Positions 10,846-23,500 are shown, counted from the stretch's first letter. The stretch: 64,000 nucleotides of DNA from Pestalotiopsis fici W106-1 (GCF_000516985.1 NW_006917102.1:1373681-1437680), one strand, 5' to 3'. Notes: a model not told the origin generated them from the sequence alone. Numbers and translations: made by a program.

Positions 10846-12781
10846 TCAACGCGTATCGCTGTTAAGTCTCCTCAGCGTCAAGTTATCCTGGCGGCCAAAA
10901 AGCCCCAAACACATGGGTAGCGGCGTGACGGCCAGTGCCACTACACCTTGAAAGATCAATGCCCTGTCCATATTGTAGGGCGGGTTCGCATCCGGGCCGG
11001 CCTTGAGCGCATTGGAGATGAGGATGAAGATGGCACCGAATAGCTGACCTGTGGCCCAGCCAAGCGTACTTGTGACCTCGGGGGAGCAAGGATGGGACAA
11101 TTCAATCAGAAACTCGAGGGCAACGGGAACGAGCGAGAAGGACGCGGCGCCCAATATGGCAAGAACAACGTATGGGCCGGCCAGATCACGCGTGGCCGGC
11201 ATCCATATGAAGATGAGGTAGCAGATGGCGATAATAGGGACGGCGATTTTGACGGCGAGGAGGAACTTTTTGGTGCGGTCAAGGATGGGTGAGGTGATGG
11301 CAGAAGCCACCAGTCCGACCACGATGAGCACGGCGCCGGCAATGCCAGCCTCGTCGGAGGTGAAGCCATATGGCTGCATCATCTGGTTCAGCAGAGATGA
11401 TATCGAGTTGAAGAAGCCGACAAAGATGCTAAAGGGAATGTAGAGGAGCCAAAACTCGACGCTCTTGCTCAATTTGCGAGCAGAGGTCAGGAGCGATTCT
11501 TTGACCGTCTCGCCAGAGTGAGCCGGTGGCGTCGGGGGCTTTGCCGGGACGAAGAAAGATGGAATGCAAATGACGGTAGCAATGATGCTGACGTAGAGAA
11601 CCATGGAGCTGGTATCGGACGCCTTTGTCACCATAAAAGGCACGATGAGCTGACCAAGCGCACCACCAAAAGGATTGGCCAGACTCATGATGGCGGTCGC
11701 ACCGATGCGGCCTCGGGGGGTAAACCAGAGATCAGAGTATCTGGTCGGGGCGCTCAGCACAAACGACTGTGAGGCCCCGATCAGAAGCTGGCCAAACATG
11801 ACGACGCCAAAGTTGCCTCCGTCGCTCGAGTGTGAACCGGCATAGCGAATCCAATTTCCCACAAGCATCAGCGCGGCGGCTGTCATGATGGAAATCTTGG
11901 GATTCATATGCAGCATCCAGATGGTCAAAGGACTGACAACTACAAAGATGAAGAAGAAGCCAATTGATAGCCAGTTGATTACCGACTCGTCCACACCATA
12001 ATACTCGGCGGCAAATTGCGAGACGGGTGAAAAAGTCAACCACTAATAACACAATATTGGTCAGCACAACTTGCAATGACAAAAACATGTATATCTACTT
12101 AGCAGTGGAAGAGTATAGCTTGTGGCGGAGCCGGAGCTTAGCACTAGCTAAAGGCGGTCGCATGAAGCTATAATCTATACGCCCATATGTAACTCCAAGC
12201 TGCGCTCCACCTGCAACGAAGCATATTGTAATGACTTCAGTAATGATCAGGATTTGAGTAGAAACCGTGGACAGTCACATTTGCTGTGGTTCTATAGCTA
12301 GAGCAGCAACTGATAGGACACAGCAAATGCGACAAGATGCGCCTATACTCGGGTTGAACAGACGGAGGAGAAAACTTGTCAAACGACTTACGTCCCAACT
12401 GACAATGATGTTCATCAAGGTCAGTATAGCGAGTCCGAACCATCGCTTCTTGTAAACACGATATTCAGCGGAACCAGCACCAGCGCGCTCCGTGATACTC
12501 CCCTCCTCGACGGTGCCAGCATCGTCGTCATTGTCGTTGGCCGCGACACCGCGCCTACTACCTCCTCTCCAACCGCCACGGTTGTCGCGATCCTCGTCCT
12601 CATCGCCATCGCCCAAGTCGCGGGCAGTTGTGGTCGTGTGCTTTAAATCATCGTCGAGATCCTTGACAGAAGAGGAAGACTTATCAACGCCGCCGTCGCC
12701 GTTGCTGCTCCGACTCATGTTGTTGAGCGCATATCCCTGTGGGGGAGGCTTGATGTCGTCGGCATAGGCTGCGTGGCCCAT
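10846..12781 (-). CDS. MFS transporter, FLVCR/DIRC2-like
   Basis: Exons 12781-12392 (130 codons) and 12042-10846 give 528 aa. The 349-bp intron (GTAAGT donor, ATTAG acceptor) is long for this window. It joins MNIIVSWD to [20 protein letters not shown], restoring the first transmembrane helix and loop. Residues 1-105 are a soluble tail rich in Asp, Ser and Thr. About 12 hydrophobic segments follow, split by a central loop with [18 protein letters not shown]. The loop after helix 2 and the [13 protein letters not shown] segment resemble the FLVCR/DIRC2 branch of the major facilitator superfamily, whose animal members move heme, choline or related solutes. The substrate here cannot be told. Upstream in-frame codons before the chosen ATG exist, but this ATG has a good A/G context and gives a compact leader. 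Confidence 0.85.
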
Positions 12782-14771
12782 CTCGGCGGCGTGGTTTTCT
12801 TTTTTTGTGAGCAAGCTGCGGCCCCGGCTGGGGGCAAAGCCGGAAAACCTAAAAACCCTCTCAAGGACCTCAAAGCTCTTCCCAAGGTAGTGAGAGTGGG
12901 ATGCTGGAGAGACTCCCCAGTTCCCCAGAGAGTTGGACGGGGAAATAGTGGAAAAGTGCTGATGCGCTGTCTTAGCTGGGCGCGCGCGCACGGGCAGGTT
13001 AGTTACCTGGGCCTGTGCAATAAGGTTGGTAGATCTTGGGGGTGGGAACTGGGGGGTGGGAAGAGAGCAGCAGTTAGGATAGATCTTGCCGATCGGGGTC
13101 GGTAACTTCCAGTCACTATAGTAATCAAGAGAACTCTCTCACAACATGACCTGCAGCTCCAAAACGTCCCAAGCATAAGATCAAAGGTTGAAAGACGATA
13201 TACTATGGCGCGACGCAGAAAAAACAAAAGGAGGGAAACCCCCAGAGGATCCCCGGCCCGACACATTCATCTCTCTTTTTCCTCCTTGCATCTACCGCGG
13301 GTCTTGTCTGTCTGGTGATTGATTGTCTCTCCCCTGGCTTGGGGCGGCACACACCTACCTAAACACTTGCACCCCGGCCTGATCCAGACTTTAAGGGACC
13401 ATTAAAGCAACCCAAGCGACCCTGGCAAGTTGAGAGTGGTGCAACCTTGCCCGCATCTTCGCTTACAGCTGATAGACTCCAAAGCAAGCGACGAGAAGAA
13501 GCAGCCACTCTGGACTTTCTCGTCGGGGGTAACTAATCAGTTCATCTTTCACATGACACTGAAATGGCCATTGTGCAACCGAAATCTCCAATATTCCCCC
13601 TCGTCTTATCTTCTGGTCATGCATAGGTAATCTAGTGGATGTGGTGTACGGAGTACCCATATTCATGTTGCTGGTTACTTCACTTTTCGAGAATCAAGTC
13701 CTTACGTACGTTGTAAGCATATCACAACAATCAGCTCCTGCGGGCTTTTTTTTTTTTTTTTCTTGGGCACGTGGGCTTCGTGTAACATGCAAAACCAAGA
13801 AGATTAAGACGCAGGATTGATTCACAGCTGCAGCACCTGTGAAGCTCTCTTGGGGTCAGCGATTCCTACTGGAGTCTTCTGGCTGAGCCGCACACGGCGT
13901 GTCCTCTGATTGGCAGTCTACTACAGGTAAAAGACCTCGACAACCATATGTCCCCTAACGGCACTGACTATTAATATATTTGAGAAAACTGGACATGGAG
14001 TGAGAAGGAGATGCCATCCTTTATTTATTGAGTATCTAAGAATGTGTCAGCCCCGGGTTGAAGTTACCGCGCATCAAAATACATCGATCAACTGTTCAGC
14101 ATGCTTCACGTTACATCGCTGCGATAACTGTGCGCCACAAGTCAGTACATATAGTAAACGAGCAATCTTTGTTCAAACAATTATGTCTGTGGTTGACTTT
14201 CTGCACCCTCAAAATGTGACATAATGCCTGCTATTCGACACTTGTTTTATAAGAGTTAGTGATTTCAATATACATGTACTGCAGCTTCTCGTGTCAAGAG
14301 ATCACGGCATTTACTAAGGGTATTGACTCTCATCCATTAGGCCCTTGCATGCATGAAAGTAGTGAGTCCAAGCCACGAAGCCAGAGGCCTGATTGTTTGC
14401 AAGTAATGAACCACCGCCATCAAAATCTAGCAGTCGTGATCTGTGTATACGTCTAGTCGCATGGGCTCCAGCGAGAAGTGCAGAGCCGCGCCTACCAAGG
14501 CGACATGATAGCAGTGGGAGAAGTCTAGTATTCTGGTTCGTATGCAGTGTATGATACATAAGCGGCCGTGCTGATCATCCACCATGCTCAGCAACGCCGT
14601 ATTGCCAAGCCGCAAATCGTGTTACATGTCCATGACGCGGTGACCGAGGTCGCCATCGTGTTGGCTGGAGTTCTATTTTTGCCCCATCTCTGCCGGCACC
14701 GCTCTTCTAGAAGGTGTATATATGTGCCGAGTATGGTGTCGACGCTTGAGGCGAGTCTAAGCCTTGGTGAT
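12782..14771. other. Intergenic stretch
   Basis: About 2 kb between the MFS start and the QCR6 stop. It includes the MFS promoter side (near 12790-13450) with CCTA repeats at 13353-13360 and a 16-base T tract at 13746-13761. No gene is supportable. Confidence 0.5.
13746..13761. repeat. Poly-T tract
   Basis: Sixteen consecutive T in intergenic DNA. Confidence 0.9.
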
Positions 14772-15603
14772 TTATTTGAGGACGGACCAGAGCTTGGGGG
14801 CAGCACATTGAGTAGCGCAGTGTGCGAGGTGGAAGACTATAGGCAGCCATGTCAGTTTGTGCTTCTCTGGAAAGCCAAGAATTGCTAGCTTTTCTCCTGC
14901 TTGTCGTCTTTGCAACTGTTCGACTCACATTCTTCAACGCAGTCCTCGCCCGCGCCCTCACCGGACTCCTCGGCCTTGGTAACGCGCTCAACACACTCGT
15001 CGTAGTGGTGCTTGGCGGGTGCGCATTGCTTCGAGTTCTTGCACTCTGTAAAGCTGGGTCAGTTTTGGTTCTTACGACCAACAGGATAGGTGGCAAGTGT
15101 CGAGTGCTCAATGCCACCAGATGCGCATTGACTTGTAATGCACGGTCAGGCGGGTTCACGAACCTTCCTCGAGCTTCTCCTTGGGGTCCTGCTCTTCTTC
15201 CTCTTCCTCCTCTTCTTCCTCCTCTTCCTCCTCTTCCTCTTCTCCCTCTTCCTCCTTCTCTTCCTTCTCCTCCTCTACCTCTGCAGACTCCTCATCCTTG
15301 GGCTTGTCGGATTCCTCGTCCTTGGTCTCTTCCTTGGGCTCCTAGAGCTCGAATTAGCTATGCCGTCTTGCAAATGGCGTCGAGGATTGAAGCATTTGCT
15401 CAATTGGCTTCACAAATATGCACCCAATGCAATCGCAGCGGCAATTGGGCCAATGAAGGCGACGGCGGTGAGGATGATGATAATGACGATGCGGACGAGG
15501 TGAAAGATGGGTTCCGTACCTCTTGAGCAGGGGCCTCGGCCTCGGCGGTGGCCCAAGGCGCGGCAGCCTCGACCAGGTCAGTGATAGTATCCCAGAAACC
15601 CAT
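14772..15603 (-). CDS. QCR6: Cytochrome bc1 complex subunit 6 (acidic hinge protein)
   Basis: Four exons on the minus strand: 15603-15520, 15341-15164, 15045-14929 and 14836-14772, giving 147 aa, the same length as the yeast protein. QCR6 is the acidic peripheral subunit of mitochondrial complex III that sits on cytochrome c1 and helps cytochrome c docking. Exon 1 encodes MGFWDTITDLVEAAAPW. Exon 2 is a nearly unbroken Glu run after EPKEETKDEESDKPKDEESA, ending DPKEKLEE. Exons 3 and 4 give CKNSKQCAPAKHHYDECVER and EDCVEEFFHLAHCATQCAAP, the paired cysteines of the conserved hinge fold. All junctions are in phase. The intron-2 donor is GTTCGT, unusual for this genome. No single exon exceeds 60 codons, so the gene is easily missed. 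An E-box with an overlapping CCAAT box lies about 165 bp upstream. Confidence 0.93.
15164..15341 (-). repeat. Glu-rich low-complexity exon of QCR6
   Basis: A GAG/GAA-rich purine tract (CTC/TTC on the plus strand), densest around 15190-15285. It encodes the acidic domain of QCR6. It is coding, not a microsatellite in waste DNA, and produces a false 121-codon Leu/Phe-rich frame on the plus strand. Confidence 0.85.
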
Positions 15604-16280
15604 TTTTGGCAAGAATTCTGGCGCTGTGCAGTTGAGACCAGATGTCGATGTTAGGATGAGAGTGGTTTGTGCTGATGACGCTTCTGCGGCGGTCTTCGGG
15701 TTTCGAGCCACGGAAAATGTTGATGCTGAGCAAATTGAGGCATTTGGTTGGCCGGCGGCTCGGAAGCCAATCACGTGATGTCAGTCGACCGGCTCCACCC
15801 AAGATTAGAGCTCGTTGGTAGCGACAGGGATAAGGTCACATATCATTGGAAGTAGCCGCTGAGCCTCTTTGTCTTTCTTATACAAAGTAGGTTTGTCTAA
15901 CCTTTTCTCTTGCCATAATCGTGATACCGCGTCTTTGATGAGAATTCTTAATCTGTAATCGCCATGTCAAAATCATGTGCATCTTTAATTTCGTGTCTTT
16001 ACACCGCATGTTCCAGGAACTCAACTTGAGCGCAATGCTCGCTGTTTTGTCACGTTCAGCGCAGACATGCCTTTACTATTTCAGTCACGACAAATTGGCA
16101 GAGGGATAGGACAGAGAGCACGGGTATCATAGTCACTTAACAGCTACCGCTATTGCTATAAAGGCACTATCACCACCCCATCGACGGAAGCTTAAAAAAA
16201 AAAAAAAGGGAGCAAGGAGCCACAAATCGTGACATGTCCGGTTAAAGACCAGATTATTGGTTCAACCCACCAACATCATT
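15604..16280. other. QCR6 promoter side and WBP2 3' side
   Basis: 677 bp holding the QCR6 upstream region, including the CCAAT/E-box pair, and a 14-base A tract at 16194-16207 close to the WBP2 stop. No coding frame. Confidence 0.6.
15767..15778 (-). promoter_or_regulatory. CCAAT box overlapping an E-box (CACGTG)
   Basis: CCAAT at 15767-15771 overlaps the palindrome TCACGTGA at 15771-15778, about 165 bp upstream of the QCR6 start. CCAAT is the target of the HAP/CBF complex that drives respiratory genes, and TCACGTGA is the Cbf1-type bHLH site; both are known in promoters of yeast respiratory-chain genes. The positions are seen directly; function is inferred. Confidence 0.45.
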
Positions 16281-17574
16281 TCAGTATCCTCGTTCTGCAT
16301 CTTCCCGTTGTCGCTCATCGAACCTCATGGCGATCGCTTGTGCTTGCGCTTCATCGTAGTCTGGCGGGGGTTCGTTTGGCAGGGGTTGGTTATCTTCCCT
16401 TTCACGAGCTGCCTCCTCGGCTCTGCGTTCCAGTTGGGCTTGGCCAGCCAGTATCTGGCTCTGCCGCGATGATGTTCCTTCTCGGGGAGAGTACTCAGGA
16501 AGTTGCTCAGCCGTCACGGCATTCAGAACGTGGGCATTCCCCGTCTCCCTGGCAACAGAGGCAGCATGAAGAAGACGTCCCCGAATGTTTTCATACTTCA
16601 GAGCCCAATCGCTGTGACCACCGTCGTTGAAAGTAAGTCTCATCGTCACTCGGGTATAATCGGCCGGGATGTTGCCATCGGCTTCTGGTCTGACCTCGGC
16701 ATCCCAATAATTGGCACCAAAGCCTCCCCATGATGCTCCAACCTATTCAGCTTAGTGAGGGTGCACGGCACGAGTCGAAACTATATCCATAGAAATGCAC
16801 CAGGGGTTCCACGAAATAAACATGTGGGAGCCGTGATTCAAGCCAGAAAATGTACTCTAAGGGGGGAAATGTCAGCATTCAACAACGGTGGCTCAGCCGT
16901 AGGGCTACATGACGCGCGGGGGCATCATTGGAGCTGTAACGTACTACTCGGGAGTTTTCGGTCTTGAGGATCAAGGTAGAGAATGACTTGAACTGATCGG
17001 TCGGCTGTGTTGGGAGAAAGACGAGCTACAGACAGGACGATGAGCATCGGCATACAAGTGCCACTAGAATGACCAACCCAGTGACTTACTCTCTTGCTCG
17101 TGATATAAGCCACGCCGCGATCGCACTTGAGTGAAAAGGGAGGAACCCCAGGAGACGGGGAAGGAGACGAGACGTCGAGTGATGTGCGGCCTCGGGTCTG
17201 GTGCAAGATTTCCTCATTCGGTAGCGGTTCCAACTCTCCAGAGCGTTTTAGCATCACCCAACTAAGGATCAAGGACGCATCAGTATCTTCTCACCAGGGA
17301 TGGTCTGGTCTTCCTCGGTCATGGAGCGCAGGATATCTCCATGTTGCATCTGGAGCCCGTAGTCCATGGTGCGAAGGGCCGAGGGAGTATAGAAGAAGGC
17401 TTGGAACTTGATGCAGGGATAGAGTCTCGAGGCCGGGCTAGGGATATGGTGGGATTGATTTGTTGGACCGGCACGATAGCAGACAAGAGAGGGTACAGGT
17501 AGGGCAAGAGATTGCAGCTAAGAGTGGATTCATAGACGAACGAAGGAACAAGGACGTACATACTTTATGGACAT
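16281..17574 (-). CDS. WBP2-family GRAM-domain protein with PPxY motif
   Basis: Four exons on the minus strand: 17574-17564, 17261-17090, 17025-16945 and 16742-16281, giving 241 aa. Exon 1 is only 11 bp and encodes MSI plus two bases of Asn. Its GTATGT donor and the TTAG acceptor 302 bp away restore MSINWVML, the usual start of fungal WBP2 proteins. The GRAM/PH-like core continues with PLPNEEILHQTRGRTSLDV, GVAYITSKR|LVFLPTQPT, KSFSTLILK and GGFGANYWDAEVRP, then MRLTFNDGGHSDWALKYE. The C-terminal part is polar, with an LPEY and a PPPDY (PPxY) motif, the WW-domain ligand that in mammals binds YAP and Nedd4-type ligases. GRAM domains bind membrane lipids or protein partners. A Nedd4/Rsp5-type adaptor role is inference. 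The other three introns or junctions (64 and 202 bp) are canonical and in phase. Confidence 0.85.
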
Positions 17575-20500
17575 TGTGGGCAGCTACTATGTATGTATGG
17601 ACCAAGGGGATGAGCGTTAGGTGGCCCGGCGTTAGTGATTCTCAGTCACTCAGCGATTCTTTTCGCGCAGTAGCAACGTCGGTCTGTCTGTCTGTCTTGC
17701 TTTGCCAGCTTTGCCAACTTGCCTGCCAGCCAGCCTGCCAAATGAAGAATCTCGAACGTGCCGTGGCAATCTAGACTTGTTATTTTTTTCAAAACTCGAG
17801 ACCAGGGTCCTTGAATCGAAACAACTGGCTGAGCTGGAATAGAGCCGAACGAACAAGAAAGGAAAAAAAAATTATACCAGCACGCGGAGCGGCACGAGGT
17901 GCAGGTGGAAGTCTAAGCAGAAGCGGGAGATCTTGGAATGAGATGTGGGCCGACTAGTGTAGCTGTACAGTCTGACCGTGCTGCCGGGTTGGAGATGGAG
18001 TGAGTGCCAAGTGGTATGGTCAGTGGTCAGTTTAATGCTGCTGCTAGCTATGTATGAGTTGGTGATGTACTGGATGTACGGTTGGATGAATGAATGGATA
18101 CAGGTAATAGATGTGGGGGGGAAAATGAATATGTGTGTTTGCCAGGCCTCTTGCAGGTGTGGAGCCTTGTGTGCAGTGCAAGGTGCATATGCTCTTTTTG
18201 CAGCCGCTTAATTCTCCTTATCCCCTCTTGCGGCGACTGATGATGATATGCTAAGCGGTTCTCAGCTCAACTCTTCTGACTTCATGGATGGCGCAATACG
18301 GTAGCCAGTTTGTTTCTCTCCAGGTCCAGAGTGTGTGTTTGTGTGCGCGCGTGCGTATGATTTGTGCGTTTTGTTAGGTACCAAGCAGTGAACAGCAAGC
18401 GGAGGAGTCGGGGGAGAGAGAGACTTGACAGGCGTTGATCGAGGTCAAGGCTTTGCAAGGTTGAGAGACGGAGACAGAGAGGGGCGAGTTGATGCCCTGG
18501 CCACACAGTCTTAGGAAGGTAGGAAGTTAACCAAAGTAGCTTAGGGTGACTCGGCGGCGTTCAAACGGTCAATTTTGGGGTGCGCAGGGGGGGCCAAGCA
18601 CAAGTGCACAAGGTGACAGGGGACATTGTACAACTGAAGACCATTGATACTACATTATCAACTTATGAAAGTCTTGTGAAACCAGTGTCAGTGGTCAATG
18701 TAGATATACTTTTACTGAACTATGTTGTATAATTAGGAGATACTAGGAGGAGAAAGATAACCCTGAACTTAATACTTGTTGTGAAGGAAATTCACTACGT
18801 ACCTCGAGGTAAGCAATTTTGGTAGCGTCGTAGTTAGATTAGTAGGTGATCGCCTCCCGAAATCTCTCCTCCAAGAAAAGTCCGGCGGATATGTTCCTAC
18901 TACCTTGCTACCTCGTCGTCCTACATAGTACAGCACTTTTTCACCTAAAGACAAGGCGGGTCGATTCTTCCAATCGGGAAGTGTGAGGCGCTGGCCTTCG
19001 GAGGACCCGATTTTTTGCTTGTCACAGCCGAATGAGTCTGGGCTTGATAGTACACGGTACCTGACCAGTGGACGTTACGGGCACCCGGGTAAGACTACCA
19101 ACCCTACTGCCTAAATAAAAGGCATCGGACAATATCTGCAAAACTTGCATATCAGATCCTCCTAGAATCTACTCTTGCAGTAAAATGGGTTGACCAGATA
19201 GGCTGTTGCTGGTTCTGGCTTCAGGTAGTACTTTGTAGTTAGTTAATTAGGTAGGTAGGTACCTGGTCAGGTATGCTTCCTAGATCGAGGTTTTCCCTTT
19301 TCTCATAATGACCTGTGATTAGTCGTCGCCGTTCACTCTCGACTTTTGCTCCGTCAATTAGTCGCCCACCTCGCAACTTCTAAACGCGGCGTCTCTCTTC
19401 GCTGACTGTTTGGCAAAGAATAGACCATGAACGGATGGAGGAGGAGACTCCTCTAGAGATTCATATACAGTATGCAGGCGCCTAGGTACATACCTAGGTC
19501 GACTAGGAATGGGTGGCAAGAAAGCTTGATCACTTCTTTGTGTCGGAGTAGAAATCAATTCCATAGGTACGATATTGTAGCAGCATGAATAACAGCCTAC
19601 TTTGATGTCTTTGCCCTTTCCCGCACATGTCCAAGTCATTCATTCATATGAGATGATTTCATTAGTACGATAGTCTGCGTATACCGGAGCAAGGTGCAAG
19701 GTTGCTGTGGAATTCGAGTGCATTATTGAGGGCACATTAGCTCGATTAGGATCTGAACCCTTGAAGATATTTACCAGCGCACTGGATCAAGGATCAATTG
19801 ATGAACAATCTCGCATACGACGACCCGCATGTCTGACTCGTGGGCTTCGGTCAAGACGCCATGATATGATTGTGGACAGTCCCATTTACGAATGAGAATC
19901 CAAGCAACAACGTCTACGTCCCGGCCATTCGGAGTCAAATGACTCAAGCGACCAGCCAATGGACATTTCTTTATTCAACAAGAGCCCACGAATGATGACT
20001 CGTATTCTGAATATCGAAGCTTGCTTGCTTTGGTGGTTGCAAGAGTATATGCAACGGAAGCAGATGATTAATATTCAAAGGTTGTTACCAAGTGGATTGT
20101 GTGCAAAGCGTAGTATTTCTAGTATTTGTTCAAACGTTGTGGCAGGCATTCCGGTCTCTAACAAGCATAATGCATCACGGGCATAGATACGCACAAAAGT
20201 GCATTGAAAAAATATACACAGAGTTCACAATTTGAATACAGAACCATCCACTGGTGATTGGTGAGTGATCGTATAATTATGTACAGAATGACTAGAAAGG
20301 GGGGGGGGGGGGGGGGGGGCGGGCATGACATGTGATCTGCACGTCGACACTGACACAAATCGTTCCTTCCAGTGATCTCTCGGACTTCTTGCAGTTGTTC
20401 TGACGCACGTATTATCAGCCTCTGACGGAAGGCGCCTTAGAGGCATACCTCCAGTCAGCCATTGATATCCTTCTACTTGGTCTACGCCGATTCTTGACAT

Positions 20501-23500
20501 TTCTGGGGGTCATCGTATTCTTGTGCCAGGCTGCCACAGAAATGTCTGCTGCAAAAGGCATCAATGTACATTACGGAATACCATTCTCCTGACCACCACA
20601 CCCTCCTCCCTTTGCAGGGATCACGGGCCGTCACGACCCCAACTGGTTACGAACAGCTCTATCTTCCTTGACACGTTTATTTCCAGGTGTATGCAAGCTT
20701 TCCATCTCCACATATACACCAGTTAGCATCTGGGATACATAGGCCAGTCATCACGGCACACGTGCAGCACAAACTATCTAGCAATAGGAAACGCCCCGCC
20801 AATGAGGTGCCAGGATTCGATGATATAGACCGGAACATTCCAACAGGCTTCAGGGGAAGTATACATGCACAGAGTCAAGCATCACGAATGTTCCATGGCC
20901 CTTTACTTTGCAACTCGCCACTTCTCTGATGCCTTGTCCTGGTCCACTCAGCTCGCCAGAACAAGCGTTGGTCTGATCATGAATGGTCTGGGAATATGGT
21001 CGGCCGTTGCGTTTCCGTCGGCAATATACACTCACCGATTGGGTTGTTTCTAGCATGCAACCAACTATCTACGTCTCCCGATATGACTCTCTATGGCCCT
21101 GGCAGGACAGCATCCTGGTGTTTGGAGGTTCTCGACTACCCGTCCAAGGAAGTGTCATCAGAAGAAAAAAGCAAAAAAAAAGGAAAAAGGAAAAATCCAC
21201 ACCTCGATGCAATGCCAGTTTGCCTGGTAAACGGATATACTATATGCAAATTGCACTTTCCGTGGGACTGCAAAGCAAAGCTTATGGAAGGGATCCAAAT
21301 TCAACCTTCATCTTCTCAAAACTCCCTCAAAACGCTACTGATGGATATCATTTAGCAGTGCCTCTGGTCAACCGCATCTTGCTAGCTCTGATGATTTCAA
21401 GCATGCAAAGCGAAACCATCTGTCTTTTCTTTTTCCTCAATTTACCCTCCGAGTGGTACTCTCATTTTGAGAACAACCAAGAAACAACACACCGATAACC
21501 AAGCTGTCACACTGACTCGCATTTTGATCGGCTTCATTCACGCGGCAGATTGAACGTCTATAACCCTGGAGGGCCCACGTCTATTGGCAGAGTACCCTTA
21601 ATAAGCTTTCTCTCCGAGAATGTGCTCGAGGTGGCTGAGGCGTGCCGAGGGACCGGTGAGCTGCTGCGAGGCGAAATACTCGTACAATCTTCAGGAAACC
21701 AGTCTTTTCGCCTGGCAAGAATTGCCTGTTCATTGGGGGCAGCAACGACTCGAGTTAATGGGAACGTTGCTGATCTATTCTTAGGAGACTCCGCATGACA
21801 CCCTTCTGTTTCGTTGAAACCTTATTTCCCAGCTCTCATCACTCTCATCAGTCTTCCCTTGGAAGGCTGTCCTCATTATCCGAAAAGGTTGATCACCACC
21901 AAGCTGGTGTTGCCCGTAGTGTTTATCGTCATTCTATTTTCGTGGCCATGGAAAGTCAACCATGAAATGCCGGCAATAACAGAAAGCAAGAAAAAGGTCA
22001 TATGAAAGCTGTCTGTTCTGAACCTTTGACAAGTAAGTCTTTCCATTTGCAATGAAACTATTTCAATACTGCAAGGTTTTCTGCACGGAAATTCTTCTCG
22101 CAAATCTCTCGAGTTCACCTATTGCTTTTTCTCGAGCCATGTATCCATCAGGCATGTATATCGTACCGAACATGGCTTATCAAGTTACTTATAGGCATCA
22201 ACGTGGGTCTTGTCAATAAGTCACCCCGTCAATGCAGCTTGTAATGGTAATCGTGGGCCTCCGCTTTTTGCTCTGAAACGAACTACATATGCATCCGGCC
22301 AGAGATAATCCCAATAACCTATCCAAGTAGGGCGGATCTCGGCGGCATGACAGATCTCGCTGTGATGCGATAATCCACGAGTGTGATAACTCACCGAGGA
22401 TCACATGGGGGAACGGTGGCGAGAGAAGCAGGCACTGGATTTCATGTGCAATGATACATGAGCAGGAGCAGGTGATCCGGATTTTATGCTGAATCTGCAT
22501 CCCACAGCTCTACCTCGGCATGCTGATTCGATAAGAGGCTGCATTCATCTGAGTGGCGTGGCCGACAAGACAATTGACGAATCAGCAGCAAGATGTGTAT
22601 GAAATAGTGACAGATGGGAGTGTTGTTGGAAGCTCGTCTCTGCTCTTTGCCTCTCAGCACCTGGACCATGCTGCAGCAAGGCAAGCCGATGGACTCCCCC
22701 ATGTATGGAATGATAGCGTTTACAGACAAGACTGCGAGTCACTTCCACCGGGAGAAAAAAAAAAAAAAGAACGTGGGCTCCTCGGTGACGGGACGGACCT
22801 TGGTGCAGTTCCCAAACGCGTGGCGATAACAAATAATTTCCTCCTTCCCCCATGTGGCCCACGCCTCGCCCGTTACACAACCGCCGAGGCCCCCCAAAGC
22901 GTTACACAAGCCAAAGTATGCCAAAATCTCTCTCTGCTGGCAATATGCACAAGTCCAAAAATACTGACAACTTATGGCTGAACCTACTTTGGCTTTGTCC
23001 TCGCTCACCATTTCAGCGTGGGTGCATGAATAAATTCGACATATACACACCCAGAAGACAAAATCCTTGGAAATATATTGGCTCATGCTGTCAGCCTCTG
23101 AGTTGATCAAGGACGCGCACTTTGCCCACGGTCTGTAGAAAAGCAATTTTATTCGCCGTTGTTTGTGGATCATGATGTGGTCGGTGAACTGGGAGGAGAA
23201 GAAAAGGCACTTCTACATTGAAAATCATCAGGACTCGGTTATAGTTTCGTCATGACTTTTGTTTTCCCCCGTCAACCAACTCTTGGTGGTACATAATAGT
23301 AGTAATTGTAGGCTCGACGTTATGAAAAGAATGCGCGAATCATGTATTCATAAACCAATCATCATGCAATCATTAATGCTGAGAAGACCATACCCTACAA
23401 AGCTGAAGTCCCATTTCCCCCCTGTGTCAACTGGGCCTCTTACAAAACTCCTTTCCACCTACTGAACCACTCATTCGTCTCCCCCTCCCCTTCTCTATCT

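Noticed and set aside
15138..15503. A 121-codon plus-strand frame made of Leu and Phe runs
   Set aside because: It is the antisense of the Glu-rich exon of QCR6.
17281..17388. ATG codons at about 17372 and 17323 as the WBP2 start with a GTGAG donor
   Set aside because: The intron would be only 33 bp and the joined frame hits TGA at once; the 11-bp exon at 17574 fits instead.
20983..21498. A 171-codon plus-strand frame
   Set aside because: It crosses an A-rich tract that yields a Lys run, has no domain and overlaps another open frame of equal quality.
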